A stretch of 59,002 nucleotides of DNA, taken from positions 1 to 59,002 of the forward strand of contig JANJXX010000006.1 of NCBI GenBank assembly GCA_024720975.1, read 5' to 3'. Numbering within the stretch: the stretch's first letter is position 1; the number at the start of each line of letters is the position of its first letter. A program made the position numbers and the translations under genes. The notes under the pieces are model-generated. The model was not told the DNA's origin and searched no databases. It saw nothing but the letters and a program-made list of their open reading frames with translations. The stretch is from Candidatus Panguiarchaeum symbiosum. Its GTDB lineage: Archaea > Asgardarchaeota > Njordarchaeia > Njordarchaeales > Panguiarchaeaceae. Shown here in pieces: positions 36,989-46,750 of the stretch.

Positions 36989-38359
36989 ATGATTGATGAT
37001 TTATTCTCACAAATTGAAGCACGATACAAGCGCTTTGATATCCGCTATGAGATTGCATCTATCCTGACTATAAAATTAGTAAGAGGAAGCATTGAAAAAC
37101 TGCATGAGATGAGATCAGCCGGCTACGCAATTAGGATCCTTGAAGATGGCAATGTAATGCATATATCTACAACTGGAGAAGAAATTGAACCACAGATTGC
37201 ATTTAAGCTAAGGTACCCATGGACAAAGCCGATCGACCTAGCGCCAGTACCTGCCGTCAAGGATAACGTCAATGTAATAGCTTCAAAGCCACTGGAGCAT
37301 ATTGATGTTGATGAGAAAGTTTCTCTGCTTAGAGAGCTTGACCAAATCCTCGTTGAGGCCGGTATTGAAAATCGAGACATACGATACAGAGAAATTATTG
37401 TTGAGAAGCATATTAAAAGTTCAGACGGTACGGACGTACGCATGAGAATTCCATATGCACATATTCTTATGACGGCCAGTTACAAATACCAAGATAAAAT
37501 TGCAAGTATTAGGAGATCCTGGGGTATAATTGGAGGATGGGAACTAATGAATACTGATATGGTTAGGGATATCTTCAGGGATGCGTCAGAGAAAGTAAAA
37601 ATCAGTTCTCAAGCAAGATCAGTCAAGCCCGGAGTGTATAATGCAATTGTTGACGGCGATCTAAATCATCTGCTAGCCCATGAAGCATTTGGACATGCAT
37701 CTGAGGCAGATGAACTGCGAACAGGATCCATTCTAAAAGGCAGAAGAGGCAAGAAGGTGGCAAGTTCTCTGATAAATTTAGTTGATGACAAGAAATTCGA
37801 GGTGAATGGAATTAGAGGATTTGGTTGGATACCGTATGACGACGAAGGAGTAAGCGGTGGCAAAACTTATATAATTAAAGAAGGAATTCTTAATAGCTTT
37901 CTCTCTAACAGAGAAACGGCCTTTGAATTTAAACTCACGCCGACAGGTAATGGACGAGCTCAGGATTGGATGAACCCCGCCGTTGTTAGAATGACTAACA
38001 CCCTAATAGAACCAGCAGATGTGAAGCTTGCCATGAGTAATGATGAGCTTATAGAGGAGCTTAGAAATGGTTTGCTCTTAAGGTTTGGCCGAGGCGGAGA
38101 AGTTAATCCCATGGCTGGGGTATTCACTTTCGGCGTTCAAGAGGTTTATCTCATTGAGAATGGTGAAATTAAGGAACAAATGGCAAGTACAAGCATTTCT
38201 GGAAATATACTAACAACTCTAAAGAACATAACTGCCATTGGAAAGGATTATGATAGACCGGAAATCGGGGCTGGATTTTGCGGAAAGGCAATGCAAATGG
38301 TTCCTGTCGGCGCTTGTGGTGTATGGTTACTCATCAAAAATATTCATGTTGGTGGTTAG
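36989..38359 (+). CDS. tldD: TldD metalloprotease subunit
   Basis: A 456-residue protein with the HExxxH zinc motif HEAFGHASEADEL (His231, Glu232, His236) that marks the active subunit of the TldD/TldE protease, and the C-terminal GAGFCGKAMQMVPVG segment containing a conserved Cys. TldD and TldE form a heterodimer that degrades peptides in the cytoplasm. ATG 36989 follows GGTGA. The partner gene starts two bases after this stop. Archaea commonly carry this pair; here it sits within a peptide-use region. Confidence 0.9.
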   Translation: MIDDLFSQIEARYKRFDIRYEIASILTIKLVRGSIEKLHEMRSAGYAIRILEDGNVMHISTTGEEIEPQIAFKLRYPWTKPIDLAPVPAVKDNVNVIASKPLEHIDVDEKVSLLRELDQILVEAGIENRDIRYREIIVEKHIKSSDGTDVRMRIPYAHILMTASYKYQDKIASIRRSWGIIGGWELMNTDMVRDIFRDASEKVKISSQARSVKPGVYNAIVDGDLNHLLAHEAFGHASEADELRTGSILKGRRGKKVASSLINLVDDKKFEVNGIRGFGWIPYDDEGVSGGKTYIIKEGILNSFLSNRETAFEFKLTPTGNGRAQDWMNPAVVRMTNTLIEPADVKLAMSNDELIEELRNGLLLRFGRGGEVNPMAGVFTFGVQEVYLIENGEIKEQMASTSISGNILTTLKNITAIGKDYDRPEIGAGFCGKAMQMVPVGACGVWLLIKNIHVGG

Positions 38360-38360
38360 A

Positions 38361-39773
38361 ATGGATGTGGCTAAAAAATCGCTAGAAATCGCTAAGGAGC
38401 TTGGAGCAGATGCTACTGAAATATTCCATGGAAAGACGTTAGTAAAGATTATCTGGGTTGAGAAAGATATACTAAAACCAAGATACCTCGAAACAGAGGG
38501 CTTGGCTTTTAGAGTGGCTAAGAATGGAAACATAGGTTTCTCATATACGCTTCACTTAAGCGAAGATCATATAAGAAAAACGATAAAAGCAGCAATAAGG
38601 AGTGCAGAACTCAAGGGCAGAGATCCAAATTATGTAGGTCTCCCAGCCGCGAAAAGTATTACATCTAACTACATTAGGGAGGATATAAGAGACACTAGCC
38701 TGGAGGATCTCGGAAAGATATACAATGATTCATGGTCATTGCTAAAGGGAAATAAGAAAGTCACACTGATAGCAGGAAGTTCAATTTACTTTGAAGGACA
38801 TTACAGAATCCTCAACACAGAGGGTGTTGATAGTACATTAAAAGGAAATGCTATAATCATAGCGCTATTTGCTTTGACGCAAGAGATACCACCGAACGTA
38901 GTTGCTGAGTTCTTGGTCGAGAGGAAGAGAGCCATAAAAGTTGAGGAAATTGTAGAAAGGCTTCTAGGAAAAGCTGAGAGAGTTCTGGGTTGTAAAGAGG
39001 TAAACTACTCTGGCAAACCTGAAGTCATACTGGCACCTAGTGCACTTGAGCCACTGCTATGGATTTTCATAGAGCAAATAATGGCATCTCGAATAAAGGC
39101 CGGAATGAGCCCATTCACAAAGGAGAGCTTGGGTCAAGAAGTTGCAAGCAAAAACGTTGATATAATAGATGACCCTTATAGTGAGAAATCAAAATTTATA
39201 GCAGATGTAGATTTCGAAGGCATTCCAACAAGACGAAAACCTTTAGTTAAATCCGGAAGACTCACAACAATACTTAATGACTTCTACCATGCTAAGTTAT
39301 TCGATTTAGAATTATCAGCTAATACTATAAGGTTTGCTCCCAACATCTTTGATCCAGTACAAGTGGAACCGGCGATATCTCCATGGTTTATCACATTTGA
39401 GGGCAAAGAAAAAAGCCTCAACGACATCATAAGCGAGGTAGATAGAGGATTCTTAGTAGAGCAAGTCATGGGGGCACACCAAGCAGACCCCGTTAGTGGC
39501 AAGTTCTCTGTGCCAGCACTCGCGGTATATATAGAAAATGGAGAACTCAAGCATCCGATTAGGAACGTCATGCTAAGCGGAACCATTGGTGACGTCCTCA
39601 AAAATGTTGATGTTATAAGCAAGGAAAGAGAACTCTCCGGCATGGGGGCCGTAGAGGCACCATATGTGCGAACTAGTGGAATTGATGCATCCGCTGTTAA
39701 GGCACCTCTGAGCTACAGAATTCAAATGAAGATAGCAAATCTTCTACTCAGGCTCGGAGTAATAAAATTCTAA
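38361..39773 (+). CDS. tldE: TldE/PmbA subunit
   Basis: A 470-residue partner of TldD without the HExxxH motif, as expected for TldE/PmbA. It has the family parts VILAPSALEPLLW near the middle, DDPYSEKSKFIADVDFEGIP, and QVMGAHQADPVSGKFSVP towards the end. The frame extends back to 38238 inside tldD, but ATG 38361 is chosen because it lies two bases after the tldD stop with GGTGG upstream and matches the family start. It forms the pocket of the heterodimer. Confidence 0.9.
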   Translation: MDVAKKSLEIAKELGADATEIFHGKTLVKIIWVEKDILKPRYLETEGLAFRVAKNGNIGFSYTLHLSEDHIRKTIKAAIRSAELKGRDPNYVGLPAAKSITSNYIREDIRDTSLEDLGKIYNDSWSLLKGNKKVTLIAGSSIYFEGHYRILNTEGVDSTLKGNAIIIALFALTQEIPPNVVAEFLVERKRAIKVEEIVERLLGKAERVLGCKEVNYSGKPEVILAPSALEPLLWIFIEQIMASRIKAGMSPFTKESLGQEVASKNVDIIDDPYSEKSKFIADVDFEGIPTRRKPLVKSGRLTTILNDFYHAKLFDLELSANTIRFAPNIFDPVQVEPAISPWFITFEGKEKSLNDIISEVDRGFLVEQVMGAHQADPVSGKFSVPALAVYIENGELKHPIRNVMLSGTIGDVLKNVDVISKERELSGMGAVEAPYVRTSGIDASAVKAPLSYRIQMKIANLLLRLGVIKF

Positions 39774-39785
39774 AAAATATGAGAA

Positions 39786-40289
39786 TTAGGAGTTATCTTT
39801 TTCTTTTCCTATATTCTTAGAGCAGACAAGGATTACCTCTTCCCAAGTATCGGGCCTCTCAGCGATGCTAAACAGGATTCTATCTAGTATTTCTTTATTC
39901 TTCCTCACCGCATTGGCTAATGCTTCAGGCCAGATACCACAGAGAGCTACTCCCGCCTTAATTAATATCATCAAGAAACCATACTTTCTATTCCCTTTAT
40001 CCGCAGCTAAGATTATAAAATACTGATCAAGATTCACATCAACTTCCTCTGGGGGCTTCACATCTTTTATATTATTCCATGCATAATAGTTCTCTCCCCT
40101 CCCTATCATCTCAACTATTTTCTCTAGAAATGATCTCTTTAAGATTGGTACACCACCAAAAATATCCACTACATCAGAAAAATTCATTCCTATATCCATA
40201 GCCTCCCCAGAACGAGGCTCTTTCCCCTCAAGAGTAACTACCCATTGCCGAGTCAATTTATACAACCTAAGCAATTTAAAAGAAGACAA
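39786..40289 (-). CDS. Small unknown protein, convergent to tldE
   Basis: A 167-residue soluble protein. It contains DIFGGVPILKRSFLEKIVEM and an alpha/beta pattern with two Trp-containing turns; no known motif. It starts with TTG 40289; the TATA-like box is only about 25 bases upstream (TTATATAACTT on the minus strand), so the transcript is probably leaderless. The 3' end faces the tldE stop with 12 bases between them. Function unknown. Confidence 0.6.
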   Translation of the reverse strand: MSSFKLLRLYKLTRQWVVTLEGKEPRSGEAMDIGMNFSDVVDIFGGVPILKRSFLEKIVEMIGRGENYYAWNNIKDVKPPEEVDVNLDQYFIILAADKGNRKYGFLMILIKAGVALCGIWPEALANAVRKNKEILDRILFSIAERPDTWEEVILVCSKNIGKEKDNS

Positions 40290-40523
40290 TTAAAATAAGT
40301 TATATAAAAACAAAACATATAAGTATACTACAACCAAAAGAGAAAATCCATGAGAAAATATATAACGCTTGTCGATATCAATCGGGGTAACATAATTCAC
40401 GCAATTGACCTAAACTAGTCAACGAAAGACAGACACAAGGTATATACCGCGTCTTTATTATTGCATTACTATTATTATATTTCATTTTACAAATTCATAT
40501 AAGTTCGGGCTGAGGTATTTGAT

Positions 40524-42572
40524 ATGAATAATAGGGCACGCATCCTAGTACTATCGATGCTTGTAGCCCTAGTAATGATGCCCTTACAAACAGTCGCAAC
40601 AACCTACAATATCTTAGAGAAAGCAATCCCAATAAGCACACACGAACCGATTAATAATATGGACGCAACAAGAGAAATGCCCTCCGCGAGATTAAGAAAT
40701 CTTGATGTTGAGATTAAGCACACTCCAATCAAACGCTTACTAATAGAACCGAAATTCCAAAACATCATCGTGATTCCTGCAGGTAACACAACAATAATTA
40801 CTGGTAATCAGACATACACTGATACTGGATTCGAGGTATATGGCAACCTGACAATAGTTGATGCAAATGTAATATTCAATGGGACTAGTGGAATAATTGC
40901 AAAGAATGGAAGCATTGTCAAGATAGTCGACTCTAAAACGGAATGCTATCAAACTTCAATATACACTATAGATGCAGAAGCTAACACTACAATCACTGTA
41001 GAAGGGGGAGAAATAGTCGGCTGTACTGAATTCTCTATTGGTCACAACTATGCGGATATAGGAGTAAAAGCAACCCTAACAATTAAGAACTCTAAGCTCA
41101 TTGATACACCACTCTATGCAATGTACTCCGATGTGACCATCAATTATGTTGAAGCTTTAGCGGAGGTTGGCGGAGGATACGATGCAATAACATTGGAAGG
41201 AGCAACTGCAACAGTCGAAAACTTAAACATTTGTGGAAAGAGTGGCCATGAATTCACTACTGGCCTTCACTTAAATGGAGTAGTCAGTACACTAACAGGT
41301 GTTAATGTAAATGGAACTTATCTTGCTCTATTTATGGAAAACTACACAAGCGCTGTGGTAAGAAACTGTATTTTTAAGAATAACTTGTTAGATATTGAAA
41401 TCGTCGTCGGCGTGGGGATCTCCATCGAGAACTGCAAATTTAATGCCATTAGCGTCGCATACTCAGTGGGTGTGAGTATTATTGGCTGCCAAATTGAAAA
41501 GGCAGCAGGAGAATATTCACCAATGTATTTTCCACTCTACTTCACTGATACAGAGAATGTAGCGCTGATAAATAACACTATGATAGGCCTATCACCAGTA
41601 TTTTACGGTTCTAGGTTTTACCATTTCTCAACGCATAAGATAGAGGGTAATAAAGTTAATGGGAAAAACCTATTATACTTAGTGAATGCGACAAACGAGG
41701 TAATAACTGAAGAATATGGAGCGATAATCCTAGTAGGTGTCGATAACGTAGTCATAGGCAAGCAAAATATATCTGACGTGACTTTAGCAATGGAGATAGT
41801 ATTCTCGAAACATGTGACTACAGAAAATCCACTGATAAAAAATGTCGTGTATGGGATGTACATATTCGGTTCAGATGTCATGATTAAAGACGGCAAGATA
41901 AAAGACGCTCTTGCGGGTATATGGGCAGAAGGATCGAATGTATCTATCAATAATGCTTACATGAAATACATACAGGAATATGGTATTTTCGCTAAGAACG
42001 CGACAATATTCGTTAACAGGACTCAAATTGTTGAAAGCGGGATTGGTATTATAATAAATGTCGGTAAATTAGAGGTTATGAATTCAGTAATCTATATGAA
42101 TGCTCTTGGAATATCGGTGGGGAAAGACACGAACACAACTGAGGTGCATTACTGCAGCATATACACAAACATGCAACATGGCATCTATTCAGAGGCTGCA
42201 ATTGTCATCAATGCATCTTACAACTGGTGGGGCGTAAATGGAGCAGCACCTGAGCTCAAGGAGTCCGGCGAGCCATTTGATCCCGAAGAGGTTTGGGGTG
42301 ATTTCACCGATGACACCTTCACGAAGCCTCTTAATGAGCCTATGTGGCTTCCATCTGAAGAAGGAGAAGAAGGCCCACAGCCTCCTCCACAGCCTCCTCC
42401 CGAAGAGGAAGGAGGAGAAGGTCCTGGAGGCGGTCTACCTGGAGTACCTACATCGGGTGTACTCGTCGCCTTAGCCTTAGCAATAGTGGTGGCTGCTATA
42501 ATAGTCATAATTCGCAGAAGGGTCCCGGTAGCTAAGATTGCAGCGATGGCTATTCGTGGGAGAGGAGCATAG
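40524..42572 (+). CDS. Surface-anchored right-handed beta-helix protein
   Basis: A 682-residue exported protein. Residues 1-26 are a signal peptide (ILVLSMLVALVMMPLQTVAT). Residues 100-590 consist of short repeated turns (for example GIWAEGSNVSINNAYMKYI, NATIFVNRTQIVESGIGIII) characteristic of the NosD/pectate-lyase-like parallel beta helix. A Pro/Glu/Gly spacer (QPPPQPPPEEEGGEGPGG) is followed by one membrane helix and an Arg-rich end, so the protein is anchored by its C-terminus outside the cell. Many NxT/NxS sites suggest glycosylation. The binding target or enzyme activity is unknown. ATG 40524 follows GAGGTATT. Confidence 0.8.
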   Translation: MNNRARILVLSMLVALVMMPLQTVATTYNILEKAIPISTHEPINNMDATREMPSARLRNLDVEIKHTPIKRLLIEPKFQNIIVIPAGNTTIITGNQTYTDTGFEVYGNLTIVDANVIFNGTSGIIAKNGSIVKIVDSKTECYQTSIYTIDAEANTTITVEGGEIVGCTEFSIGHNYADIGVKATLTIKNSKLIDTPLYAMYSDVTINYVEALAEVGGGYDAITLEGATATVENLNICGKSGHEFTTGLHLNGVVSTLTGVNVNGTYLALFMENYTSAVVRNCIFKNNLLDIEIVVGVGISIENCKFNAISVAYSVGVSIIGCQIEKAAGEYSPMYFPLYFTDTENVALINNTMIGLSPVFYGSRFYHFSTHKIEGNKVNGKNLLYLVNATNEVITEEYGAIILVGVDNVVIGKQNISDVTLAMEIVFSKHVTTENPLIKNVVYGMYIFGSDVMIKDGKIKDALAGIWAEGSNVSINNAYMKYIQEYGIFAKNATIFVNRTQIVESGIGIIINVGKLEVMNSVIYMNALGISVGKDTNTTEVHYCSIYTNMQHGIYSEAAIVINASYNWWGVNGAAPELKESGEPFDPEEVWGDFTDDTFTKPLNEPMWLPSEEGEEGPQPPPQPPPEEEGGEGPGGGLPGVPTSGVLVALALAIVVAAIIVIIRRRVPVAKIAAMAIRGRGA

Positions 42573-42625
42573 TCTTCCTACTTCTATTTTTTAGTCTTCC
42601 ATTTTTAACTTTTCTTTCCTAAAGT
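42573..42625 (+). terminator. T-rich terminator after the surface protein
   Basis: Runs of T (CTATTTTTTAG, CCATTTTTAACTTTTC) begin about 15 bases after the stop, the usual form of archaeal intrinsic termination. The next gene converges from the right. Confidence 0.4.
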
Positions 42626-42702
42626 CCACACAATTAAGTTAGAGTCACACAATTCTATGTTTATAAAAAAGAGTAGGAATTATATGCTTATACTATTTAG
42701 CT

Positions 42703-44373
42703 TCAAAGATGCACGCCGAGTACGGTGAGTAGAGCTAGGATAAAACCTACTATTCCTTCGCCACCTAGTATTCCAGATGCTGCGATTATTCCCTCTTTTT
42801 CCGTCTTGTTGCCTCTCTGGGCAAGTAGTAATCTTATCGTGCCTCCTATAGCTGCCAGTATAGCTAATGAGAAGCCTAGGAATATGCCGACGCCAAATGC
42901 TATAACACTTAGTGGAATTTTTCTGCCTTGTTTTTCAAATGTACTCATGAGACCCTCAAGTAAGAATCCTGCTAGTATTCCCCCTATGAAGAATTCTGGT
43001 GAAACTTTTCCTACGAGTACTGATGCGACAAGTTTCGATTGCGCAGCCGTTGGGTATTGGAGAGATAATACTTCGGGATGCGCCTTAAGGATGACTATTA
43101 ATGCCAGGGAAGCTGCTATTCCACCTACTATTGAGGCTATCATGTCGCCGTAGGCTATATCAGCTGGTCTAGTTCCTATGATCTTGGCACTCTTGAAGTC
43201 ATGACCTATGTCTCCAGCCAGTGCTGATGCTATAGATACGAATGCAGTTAACAAGATTGCTTGATTAAGGTCCATAGTTACACCAAGAAAGCCTAGGAAT
43301 TGCATTGTGAATATACCTACGAGTAATCCAAATTGTTCGAGTGGGTCTATGTTAGTCTCTCCAGTAGTTTTTCCAGCTATTGTGCTCATGATCCATGCTC
43401 CTATAACACCCAGGAGGGCTCCAAGTGGATTTATCCCAATGATTACTAGTAGGAAGTAGCTAACTATAGAGAGAATCAGAGGAAGTCTTAGAATTAATGG
43501 AACAGACTTTAGCGTAAAGAAGGCTTTATACACTTCTCCAGATCTTGGAAAAGCTTTGAAGCAAAGAAATCCTATGCCTGCGCCAAGAACAATGCCCATA
43601 CCAAAATTGCGGACTGGGGTCATAAAGTCTCCATACCCAATCACTTGAAATATAGGCATCAATATTACCCAGCCAGCAATGGCTCCTGCGAACCATGAGA
43701 ATGAAGGTACAGGCCCCATTATGTACCCAGCACCAGCTGCCATGAGGAGTGGAAGTACCTGAATAATTATAACAACTGACAGAACGTGAATCTCCCATGA
43801 TAGTATATTGATCTTTAGCATCCATCTAGCAATAGTGAATGCTGCAGCTAGGAGGCCAAAAATGAATAGGATTTTCGCTTCATGACCACCTTTCTCGATT
43901 GCTATGAGGACTTCAGCTCCCGCTCGTCCCTCCGGAAACGGTAGATCCTCACGATCTATGGTAATCCTCCTGACGGGGAGGGAGAGAGCAACACCGAGAA
44001 GAGCACCAACAATGCTTATAGCAATAATAGTACTCATTGGAGGCAAAGGAAGGTTGTAATTGTAGTTTTGGGAGATGACTATGTAAGCCGGTATCGTGAA
44101 TGCCACTCCCGCAGCTATTAGCCCACCAACACTGCCCCCTGCTTGAGCAACATTAGCCTCATGCATGCTGTGACGTCTATTAGATACTACATCCAATGCA
44201 ATGAGAGAAACATATGAGACAACTACAGACAGTATCACTGGCCATGGCAAAGCAGAGAGAAATATCGCAACGTAAGCCGAGGATACTCCGACAAGCATAG
44301 AGATTAAACAAGCAATGAGAATTGATCTTAGGCTTATTCCACGCTCTCCCTCAAATTCAGGATTCTGCTCCAC
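42703..44373 (-). CDS. OPT family oligopeptide transporter
   Basis: A 556-residue protein with about 14 hydrophobic helices. Marker segments are DLPFPEGRAGAEVL (the PFPxG/GA loop of the OPT family), GDIGHDFKSAKIIGTRPADI and the ending helix pair. Family members import oligopeptides or metal-siderophore chelates by proton coupling. GTG 44373 is supported by an upstream GTGAT site. It stands alone; a TATA-like run (GATATATATTTAA on the minus strand) lies about 65 bases upstream. It complements the ATP-driven importer at 25.5-35 kb. Confidence 0.88.
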   Translation of the reverse strand: MEQNPEFEGERGISLRSILIACLISMLVGVSSAYVAIFLSALPWPVILSVVVSYVSLIALDVVSNRRHSMHEANVAQAGGSVGGLIAAGVAFTIPAYIVISQNYNYNLPLPPMSTIIAISIVGALLGVALSLPVRRITIDREDLPFPEGRAGAEVLIAIEKGGHEAKILFIFGLLAAAFTIARWMLKINILSWEIHVLSVVIIIQVLPLLMAAGAGYIMGPVPSFSWFAGAIAGWVILMPIFQVIGYGDFMTPVRNFGMGIVLGAGIGFLCFKAFPRSGEVYKAFFTLKSVPLILRLPLILSIVSYFLLVIIGINPLGALLGVIGAWIMSTIAGKTTGETNIDPLEQFGLLVGIFTMQFLGFLGVTMDLNQAILLTAFVSIASALAGDIGHDFKSAKIIGTRPADIAYGDMIASIVGGIAASLALIVILKAHPEVLSLQYPTAAQSKLVASVLVGKVSPEFFIGGILAGFLLEGLMSTFEKQGRKIPLSVIAFGVGIFLGFSLAILAAIGGTIRLLLAQRGNKTEKEGIIAASGILGGEGIVGFILALLTVLGVHL

Positions 44374-44829
44374 TGGTGATCACTGGACTAAGCTTTCCGA
44401 TTGAGGTGTCAAAGAATCATTTCAGCATTTAAGTATTAAATATATATCTCAACCATTGCATTAATACACAGCGGAGCAATGAATCCTAAGCTTTACGGTT
44501 ATAATCGCCTGAGCTATGGCTGGGTTGCTTTTCAATTCTTCGGGATAATGCCTCCCTGGAAGACTTAGTTGTAGCCCGAGGACAATTGACACTACTGAAA
44601 CTATCCTAGGAGATACGCACTTCCGTCTTGATAGTTACAAACGTCATGGCGTAACATGTTTAGCGCTGTCTTGCTTAACTCATTTCTTGGCAGTCAAAAC
44701 ACTCAGTTAAGGAGTTTTTCAATTCTACTAGTCTTGTAGAGCTTTCACTCATTTATCAGATTTATTCCATAAAAGCAATGCCGATAAAAAAAATCAGAAA
44801 GAGGTTTTAGTAGGCTTTCAAGTAATTTT
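44374..44829. other. Gap holding only the OPT promoter
   Basis: About 455 bases. The left part carries the probable OPT promoter (AT-rich box near 44440-44452). The rest has no open frame. A short piece at 44480-44504 (CCTAAGCTTTACGGTTATAA) vaguely resembles the hairpin repeat but is too degenerate to count. Confidence 0.35.
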
Positions 44830-45522
44830 TTACCAGGCCTTCACAAGGAAGAATCTTATCCCCCTGTCCATATAATGGTAGTTCGGTTTTGAATAGCTGT
44901 ATTCGAGGCTGTGGAGATGTTTGAGAATGAGACCATATTTCTTGAAGTACTTAAGCATCGTTGAGATTGGTATTAATGTATTTGTGAGCCTGTCCCATAT
45001 AACGAGTGGGTATCCCATGTATAATTCACGAATGAGAGCATCAAGGACCAATACCGCCTTATCATTCATGAGCTTTACTAGATTAAAGAAAGCCGTTTCC
45101 GTCCTCTCTAAAGAGTCAGTGTGATTAATCACAAATCCAAGACATAGAACAACGTCAAAGTAACCGTGAGCATCGATGAAATCATCAACACTCTTGGGAT
45201 CGAAGATATCCAATAGATACGTTCTCCCTTCAAATTCAGAATACTTTGCCGTTGCTATATTTAGAAGCTCTGGGAGTATATCAGTAAGGTATACTTCAAA
45301 ACCATAACGGAATGCAGCCCTAGATAAACGACCAGTTCCTCCTCCAACATCAATGAGACGTCGCTTGCCTTCCTTGCCATTCTCGTTTAAAAGTCCAAGT
45401 ATTAGACTCCACATATCAAAAGTAAAGTCTGACTCTGAAGTTATCAGCTCCTCATCCATAGAGTTATAGAACTTAGACAACCTTTCTTTTTCGTGGTCTG
45501 ATATGTACCCACTATCTCCCAT
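44830..45522 (-). CDS. SAM-dependent methyltransferase, class I
   Basis: A 230-residue protein with the SAM loop LIDVGGGTGRLSRAAFRYG (motif I, near residue 55), the acidic strand end YLTDILPE and a motif near YFDVVLCLGFVINHTD. The order is that of class I methyltransferases acting on small molecules (UbiE/COQ5-like). The C-terminal SYSKPNYHYMDRGIRFFLV is unusual in being rich in Tyr. ATG 45522 follows GGTGTC. It stands alone. The substrate is unknown. Confidence 0.8.
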   Translation of the reverse strand: MGDSGYISDHEKERLSKFYNSMDEELITSESDFTFDMWSLILGLLNENGKEGKRRLIDVGGGTGRLSRAAFRYGFEVYLTDILPELLNIATAKYSEFEGRTYLLDIFDPKSVDDFIDAHGYFDVVLCLGFVINHTDSLERTETAFFNLVKLMNDKAVLVLDALIRELYMGYPLVIWDRLTNTLIPISTMLKYFKKYGLILKHLHSLEYSYSKPNYHYMDRGIRFFLVKAW

Positions 45523-45822
45523 CTAAGACACCAAAACTGGGGGGAGCGTTCCCTTTTGCTTACCCCTACCTTTCTATAATGCCTCTATACCAATATAATA
45601 CATTAATGAATAATCCTATTAATATATATGCGTAGTATTACTCTATTGCATAATAGTTTCATGAACGCGATATAAATAATCGGAAGAACTGCTATTACTG
45701 CAATTAAGCGTATTATGATGCGATTAGAGAACAGGATAAATATGCGAGATAATTCATTATCGATGCATCAAAAGCAGGTCTATAGCATTAGGCATTAGAG
45801 ACTTCTACAAATCCTTTGTTAC

Positions 45823-45838
45823 GTGGTATATAAACCAC
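45823..45838 (+). promoter_or_regulatory. TATA box inside a palindrome
   Basis: GTGGTATATAAACCAC has five-base perfect arms around a TATA core. Transcription would start about 25 bases downstream and reach the 20-codon ORF at 45927 after a leader of about 70 bases. A protein bound to the arms would block the TATA box. Confidence 0.4.
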
Positions 45839-45926
45839 AGAATGAATGCACTAGAATTTTACATAATCTATTAAGAAGTACAATTTGCAGTAGTATTCTC
45901 TTTTAGAATGTACCCGGTGATATGAA

Positions 45927-45986
45927 GTGGCAGAAAAGAAGAAGAAAGAGGAGAAGAAGAAAGAGGAGAAAAAGCCACCTGCATAG
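45927..45986 (+). CDS. 19-residue Lys/Glu-rich peptide ORF
   Basis: A GTG start five bases after GGTGAT opens a 19-residue frame of alternating Lys and Glu blocks ending KKPPA and a TAG stop. A promoter-like palindrome lies about 90 bases upstream and T-rich terminator-like DNA follows. The sequence resembles the charged N-terminal extensions of some archaeal ribosomal proteins such as S25e, so it may be a remnant of such a gene. It may also be a real small peptide. Overlapping frames on these purine-rich repeats give Arg-rich peptides, but only this frame has a well-spaced ribosome binding site. Confidence 0.4.
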   Translation: MAEKKKKEEKKKEEKKPPA

Positions 45987-46003
45987 ATAGCAAATAAATA
46001 CAA

Positions 46004-46045
46004 CTCTTTTTAAGTTCTCATATTTCTTTTATTCTTCTTTTTCAA
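46004..46045 (+). terminator. T-rich stretch after the small ORF
   Basis: CTCTTTTTAAG, then TTTCTTTTATTCTTCTTTTT, gives several U-runs in the transcript, the usual archaeal termination signal. It separates the small ORF from the gene at 46085. Confidence 0.4.
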
Positions 46046-46084
46046 AATAAATGATCTTGCTTCCTCCAATAAGGTGTTACCGTA

Positions 46085-46720
46085 GTGGACTTGCTCTTCT
46101 TCTTACCTAAAAGTCTGACACATAATATTAAGCATAAACTAACTGCTAGACATACCTACCGAAAAACTATAATCACATTCAATGGCATCAAACGAGTAAA
46201 GTTGCACGTATATAGTGTTGGCAAAGGTCTGTGTGAAATCCTTGGGCCTCTTGTAGTTGAGTACGATGAGAGGGTCTTCCCACGGTTCAGATATGGAGCT
46301 GATGTAGTGCTTGAGATTTTCAAATTGAGGGAGAAGGAGCAATTCTCCTTTCAGGACATTGTCTACATATTGAAGGATAAGTATAAGTGGCTAGGGCTCA
46401 ATAGATGCACAGTCAAGAGACTCTATGACTTTGTAACAGATATCATTATAAATGCCATTCAGGGATCAGATAGCGATTGCGAGCTCATTAAACTCGTTCC
46501 CGATAAGCTACTACTGTTGATAGTACCCCAAAATAAGAAATTTATAAAAAGTGCACACCCGCCGATACCAGCTGCAAAGAAGGATGTTATATTTGTTAGC
46601 AATAGTGCTAACTCATATCTCTACAAGCTAATAACATACATTGAGCACTATCTGCAAGACAAACAATTCCAGGTCAAAAGTCTATCTAAACCAAATTTTA
46701 AATGGAACCCGCAAGGTTGA
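46085..46720 (+). CDS. Unknown protein with a helix-turn-helix-like segment
   Basis: A 211-residue basic protein. The middle has FSFQDIVYILKDKYKWLGLN then CTVKRLYDFV, which could fold as a helix-turn-helix. The first 40 residues are Lys/Arg-rich and the end (KSLSKPNFKWNPQG) is short and unstructured. GTG 46085 follows GGTGTT. A long repeat copy begins 30 bases after the stop, so this may be a remnant of a mobile-element gene, but I recognise no transposase catalytic motif. Function unknown. Confidence 0.5.
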   Translation: MDLLFFLPKSLTHNIKHKLTARHTYRKTIITFNGIKRVKLHVYSVGKGLCEILGPLVVEYDERVFPRFRYGADVVLEIFKLREKEQFSFQDIVYILKDKYKWLGLNRCTVKRLYDFVTDIIINAIQGSDSDCELIKLVPDKLLLLIVPQNKKFIKSAHPPIPAAKKDVIFVSNSANSYLYKLITYIEHYLQDKQFQVKSLSKPNFKWNPQG

Positions 46721-46750
46721 GACTATATTCTTTATAAACAATTACAACAA

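Noticed and set aside
38238..38360. Upstream extension of tldE inside tldD
   Set aside because: It overlaps the coding end of tldD by 122 bases, while ATG 38361 has a good ribosome binding site and family match.
42218..42508. Antisense frame rich in Pro, Gly and Ser opposite the beta-helix gene
   Set aside because: It mirrors the Pro/Glu/Gly spacer of the real gene and has no start signal.
44480..44504. Possible eighth copy of the hairpin repeat
   Set aside because: Only CCTAA and a CTTTACGGTTATAA-like part match; the stem is missing.
45922..45990. Arg-rich peptide frame from ATG 45922 overlapping the Lys/Glu ORF
   Set aside because: The ATG touches the ribosome binding site itself, leaving no spacing, whereas GTG 45927 is spaced correctly.
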